Assembly: GCA_963753385.1 (NCBI GenBank)
Contig: CAVWCC010000007.1
Coordinates: 310,001 to 374,000 of the forward strand
Direction: 5' to 3'
DNA length: 64,000 bases
DNA from: JALZKA01 sp963753385
GTDB lineage: Bacteria; Actinomycetota; Thermoleophilia; Solirubrobacterales; 70-9
Below are positions 60,315 to 64,000 of the stretch, piece after piece. A program made the translations under genes and the position numbers. Every line of letters starts with the position of its first letter. Positions within the stretch are counted from its first letter, which is position 1. A model generated the notes under the pieces. The model did no database searches. It had not been told where the DNA came from and worked only from the letters and a program-made list of their open reading frames with translations.

Positions 60315-61217
60315 CCGAGCTCCCGCAGCTTGACGCCGAGGATGTCCTCGACCGCGGCACGTTCCTCGGGACGGAGGTTCTCTCGCCAAGCCCCGGGCGT
60401 TGCCGAGCGGTTGAACGCGGTCGGACCCCGCCACTTCTGCCGCTCGAACGCAAACCGGTCGACGATGGCCGCGACGCTCGGTTGGCCCGAGCGGCTGCCC
60501 GAGCCACTCGAAGAGCTCGCTGAGGTGCCGCTCGGGTTCCCTGAGCAGCTCCTCGTAGCGCAGCATGTGCTTTGGCCCGCGATGCTCCGCAAACGCGGCC
60601 TCGACCACCTCGGTCCGCCAGAGCCATTGGTACGCGGAGTTCGTCACGAAGTCGAGCCGCTCCGCCTCGGCGACGCCGCGCATGTGAGCGAACAGCCGCT
60701 CCTGCCAGGCGCCGACGACGAACGAGGCGAGCTCCGAGTCGACGACGTCGCGGCCGTCCCGAAGCAGGAACAGGAGTCGCGCCTCGGGCTGGGCGCGCAT
60801 GATCACGTCGGCCGACTGGGAGCCGTTTGGCTCCTTGACGAGCAGCAGGGCGTCGTCTGGCGCCGTACCGCCGACTTCGCGCTCGAGGTGCGCGAGCAGG
60901 CGGTCGTTCAGCAGCCGGCGCAGGCCGGGCAGCCAGACGTCGGCGTACTTCGCGGCGAAGAACCGCTCCGGGTTGTCCTCCACGACCCGGCGCAGGGTGA
61001 AGGTGCCGAGGTCCAGGTCCGTCGCGTGGTAGCCGGGTTCGTTCGAGAGGAACGGGCCGAGGTGGTAGCCGATGGTGGGCTCGTCCATGGCCACGATGCC
61101 GGGGTGCGCGGTCGCCATGTGCCGCAGCCACGTGCTGCCGCTTCGCGGCGACCCGAACAGCCAGATCACCCGCGCCTCGACGCTGCGCGAGTCTCGTTCC
61201 TGAGCCGGCTCGGTCAC
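60305..61217 (-). CDS. PAPS-dependent sulfotransferase (frameshifted)
   Basis: About 303 residues. IWLFGSPRSGSTWLRHMATAHP is the 5'-phosphosulfate loop and LLFLLRDGRDVVDSELASFV the 3'-phosphate loop (RDGRDV). The frame is intact to about 60500, then +1, and continues SVAAIVDRFAFERQKWRGPTAFNRSATPGAWRENLRPEERAAVEDILG, the family C-terminus. The GTG start overlaps the GT2 stop (GTGA). It transfers sulfate to a hydroxyl of a glycan or lipid. Confidence 0.82.
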
Positions 61218-62711
61218 CGCCGCGCCAGCCAGCGTCGCCGCCGCGGCCCGAGATTGCCCGGCTCGAATGACGGAAAGCTCGCATCGTCCGTTGACCGACC
61301 GGGTCCCTGCCGGCGACGAGCGCGAAGCGCGATCAGGTGTCGCCAGAGGATCCCCCGCACCAGGACCTCCTCGACCCGCAGCGTCTCGTTGCGCCCGAAG
61401 AGGGCCCGGGCCGGACGGACGGCGAGCCACGCGAACGCAAGCGGCGAGCGGGCCGCCCGGACCAGCAGGCGCAGCGCCCGGCGCTTGCGGGACGTGAGCT
61501 CGCTCGCGCAGCGGGCCAGGAGCAGCCGCGCGTGGAGATCGCGCTGGAGGTACATGCCGAAGTACGCCGCGCGCCAGCGGGCGAAGAATCCCCGCCGGCG
61601 CCGGAGCCGCGCCCGCGGCCCCTCCGGCTCGCGCGGCAGCAGCGTCCTGCTGCGAGACGACGCGGCCGAGAACGGCGCCGGGGTGCTGCACGTAGTCGTA
61701 GAGCGGGCGGTCGACATAGGCGACGTCGCCGAGCGACATCGCGACCAGCGCGAGCCAGTGATCGTGGAAGTCCCAGCCGGGCCCGGACGGAAACGGCAGT
61801 GCGCGCTCGATCACGCGACGGCGGAACAGGCAGGACGCGCCAACGATCGAGTTCGAGATCAGGAGCGAGGCGAGATTGGTGTGGTTGTTCCGCCGGCCCT
61901 CCCACAGCGTCTCCCCGCGGACCTCGCCGTCGGCATCGACCCGTCGCAGGTCGCTGTAGGCGAGCTCCGCCGACTGGATCGCATCCCTCAGCGCCGCGAG
62001 CTTGTCCGGATACCAGCGATCGTCGTGGTCGCTGAGCGCGACGAGCTCCGCCTCCGCCGGAACCATCCACAGCACCCGCTCGAAGTTCCGGTAGAAGCCG
62101 AGACGCCGCTCGGCGCGCGACAGCATGAACCGATCGTCGCCGGCGACGGCGTCGGCGACCGCCTCGTAGCTATCCGGCGCGGAGCAATCGTCGCTGATCA
62201 GGCAGACCCAGTCCGTGTCGGTCTGCCCTCGAATCGACTCGAGCTGGGTATGGAAGAGCTCGAGGTTCGGGTTGTAGGTGGCCATGCAGATCGCGATCAA
62301 TGGCTTCCTGCCGGCTGCTGACGGGCGCTGGTAGTCGATCGGAGTCGGCGGATCGACCACGGCGATCGTGCCGAGCGGGGCGGTCGCGGTGGTCCCGTCG
62401 TCGAGGCGCGCCTCCGCGATCAGCGTCAGCTCACCCGGCTCGTTCGGAGGCTCGATCGGGATCGTCGCCCAGAACCCGCTCCGGTAACAGGCCCGATCGG
62501 GCCGCGGCATCCGCTGCGCGGTCGGGCGATGGCGGGTCCCGTCGACGACGATCTCGAGTCCTCGACGCGGCGATCGGGGTGAAAGCAGCGTGCCGACGCA
62601 GAAAACCGCGGTCCGCCGCCCGATCGGCACGCTCTCCGGCAGCCGGCGATCGAGGGCGACATCGAGTCCCGTGGCGGTGGCTCCGCTGCGGTCCCGCTCG
62701 CCGACGATCAC
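61214..62711 (-). CDS. GT2 glycosyltransferase with N-terminal beta-domain (frameshifted)
   Basis: About 498 residues. Residues 1-130 form an Ig-like beta domain (LEIVVDGTRHRP, GELTLIAEARLDDGTT). The catalytic domain begins ICMATYNPNLELFHTQLESIRGQTDTDWVCLISDDCS with DHDDRWYPDKL supplying the acidic motif. After a +1 near 61650 it ends in a very basic C-terminus (RRRRGFFARWRAAYFG, RRRRWLARR). It resembles rhamnan or teichoic-type chain-building transferases. Overlaps the sulfotransferase start. Confidence 0.78.
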
Positions 62712-62757
62712 AGGAGGAACGCTACGGCATTCGGCCAGCCCGCTATTTTCTCGCCGG

Positions 62758-63505
62758 GTGAGCGCTGACGATCAGAAGTTCTTCTTCATCCACGTGATGA
62801 AGACCGCCGGCTGGACGCTGCGAAAGCACATCATGGCCAACTTCGAGCGGGACGAGGTCTACCCCTGGGAGCAGTCTCGATGCGGACATGCTGAGGGCCA
62901 ACATCGAGCTCGAGTACCTCACCGGCCTCCCCGCGTCGCGGCGCGCCCGGATTCGCGTCTTCTGCGGGCACTTTCCCTTCGTCGCGGTCGAGCTGCTGGG
63001 CGAGGAGGTGACGACGATCACGATCCTGCGGGACCCGGTCGAGCGGACGCTCTCGTTCCTCAGGCAGAGGAAGAGCGATCCACGATCAGCGACGGAGCGC
63101 TTTCGCTGGAGGAGATCTACGAGGACCCGTTCCTGTTCCCCGCCTTGATCCGGGACCACCAGGCCAAGCTCTTCGCCCTCACCGTCGACGACCGACCGGA
63201 GTCGTACATGCGAGTCGCTCGACGTCGATGCGAACAGGCTCGAGATCGCGAAGCGGAACCTCGAGAGCGTCGACGTGGTCGGGACCCAGGATCGGTTCGA
63301 GGAGCTCCTATCCGAGCTTGAGCAGGCGCTTCGGCTGGCGCCGCGGCGCCGATTGAGGAATCGGAACGTCAGCCCGAAAACACCCGGGGACGCTCCGGCC
63401 TCGTTCCGGCGCCGGATCGCGGAGGAGAACCAGGCCGACATGGAGTTCTACGAGCACGCGGTCAGGCTTTGCGAGCGGCGCGCGCGACAATGGTGCGATG
63501 AGTGA
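62758..63505 (+). CDS. Sulfotransferase family 2-like protein, tandem copy 1 (multiply frameshifted)
   Basis: GTG start at 62758. KFFFIHVMKTAGWTLRKHIM is the PAPS-binding start (HVMKTAG, like HIPKTGG of the chondroitin/heparan sulfotransferase group), and ITILRDPVERTLSFL the 3'-phosphate site. Compared with copy 2 it has single-base insertions near 62874, 63090 and 63097, and another near 63213 that copy 2 shares. Conserved protein sequence (SLDVDANRLEIAKRNLESVDVVGTQDRFEELL) follows each time to a stop at 63503-63505. Confidence 0.75.
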
Positions 63506-63517
63506 CGGACCCTCGCC

Positions 63518-64000
63518 GGGTGAGCGCTGACGATCAGAAGTTCTTCTTCATCCACGTGATGAAGACCGCCGGCTGGACGCTGCGGAAGCACATGATGGAG
63601 AACTTCGAGGAGGACGAGTTCTTCCCGAACGAGCGTCTCGATGCCGACATGCTGAAGGCCAACATCGAGCTCGATTACCTCACTGCCCTCCCTGCCTCGA
63701 GGCGCGCTCGGATCCGCGCCTACTCAGGACACTTCCCCTTCGTCGCGGTCGAGCTGCTGGGCGAGAAGGTGACGACGATCACGATCCTGCGGGACCCGGT
63801 CGAGCGTACGCTCTCGTTCCTCAGGGCAAGGAAGGCCATCCACCATCGCGACGAAGCGGTTTCATTGGAGGAGATCTACGAGGACCCGTTTCTGTTCCCC
63901 GCCTTGATCCGGGACCACCAGGCCAAGCTCTTCGCCCTGACGGTCGATGACGAGCTGGGCTCGTACATGCGAGTCGCTCGAGATCGATTCGGACAGGCTC
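63518..64000 (+). CDS. Sulfotransferase family 2-like protein, tandem copy 2, cut by window edge
   Basis: GTG start at 63518, 12 nt after copy 1. KFFFIHVMKTAGWTLRKHMMENFEEDEFFPNERLDADMLKANIELDYL and TILRDPVERTLSFLRARKAIHHRDEAVSLEEIYEDPFLFPALIRDHQAKLFAL are in one frame, cleaner than copy 1. Near 63970 the frame departs (SYMR then SLEIDSDRL one base later), at the same place as in copy 1. Probably sulfates a surface glycan. The end is outside the window. Confidence 0.78.

Larger units (their letters stand above)
62751..64000 (+). repeat. Tandem duplication of a sulfotransferase gene, unit of 760 bp
   Basis: The sequence from TCGCCGGGTGAGCGCTGACG at 62751 recurs at 63511 with high identity across the visible second unit (to the window end). 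The unit includes the 8 nt before the start codon. Differences are mostly substitutions, plus three extra single bases in the first copy. Confidence 0.9.

Noticed and set aside
59817..62711. 964-codon open frame on the minus strand
   Set aside because: It chains a GT2, a sulfotransferase and shadows of other genes through frameshifts. A GTGA junction at 61214-61217 separates real genes.

Overview
The sequence is uniformly GC-rich and densely coding, and the gene content points to a high-GC actinobacterium. A deep-branching soil lineage such as Thermoleophilia (Solirubrobacterales or Gaiellales relatives) fits best. Reasons are the actinobacterial (type 2) IleRS, a coenzyme-F420-associated metalloprotease, an Mrp without its usual CxxC, a DUF1385 protein, many GTG starts and many ATGA/GTGA overlaps. 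The taxonomic call is inference. No rRNA, tRNA, CRISPR array, phage gene or transposase was seen. No gene-free gap exceeds about 250 bases.

Layout. 0-1.8 kb: end of a ccmABC heme-export operon (minus). 1.9-8.6 kb: secreted cupredoxin and murein endopeptidase-like proteins, an aldehyde dehydrogenase, a calcium-binding repeat protein, RarA and a ferritin-like R2 homologue. 8.7-13.7 kb: M20 peptidase, DUF1385, a one-helix FtsH-like protease, methylmalonyl-CoA epimerase and a methyltransferase. 13.7-22.8 kb: BtrH-like protein, acyl-CoA ligase, PAP2 phosphatase, YchF, transglycosylase and SpoIID protein. 22.9-29.4 kb: a second aldehyde dehydrogenase, MsrA, threonine ammonia-lyase and fumarase. 29.5-40 kb: IleRS, thioredoxin, a dolichol-phosphate-mannose-type glycosyltransferase, PolX, MarR/MFS and trehalose phosphatase. 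40-53.8 kb: split TauE transporter, YhaM-like nuclease, PAC2 protein, AddB-like helicase-nuclease, inositol phosphatase, F420-type protease, a histone-H1-like protein, Mrp, ferredoxin, a PP-loop protein and PhoD. 53.9-64 kb: an accessory island of glycan-modifying enzymes: carbamoyltransferase, at least four methyltransferase-type domains, three glycosyltransferases and three sulfotransferases, the last two a tandem duplication.

Two repeated non-coding signals stand out. First, a leader element of about 45 nt lies just upstream of three unrelated genes (ccmA, the BtrH-like gene and mrp). It has two small hairpins whose arms change in compensation between copies, and in two copies it contains a short ORF. 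Second, a palindromic repeat of about 51-53 bp occurs three times in 12.4-17.5 kb. Two copies sit 14-16 nt before start codons and one is inserted in frame inside the acyl-CoA ligase.

Sequence quality. Genes in 24.5-40 kb (SSI-like lipoprotein, ileS, a glycosyltransferase, otsB) and nearly all genes in 55.5-64 kb are interrupted by apparent single-base insertions. Intact homologous sequence resumes at once in the next frame. The near-constant +1 direction and the involvement of essential ileS make uncorrected read errors the most likely cause. Frame-corrected products are described below.
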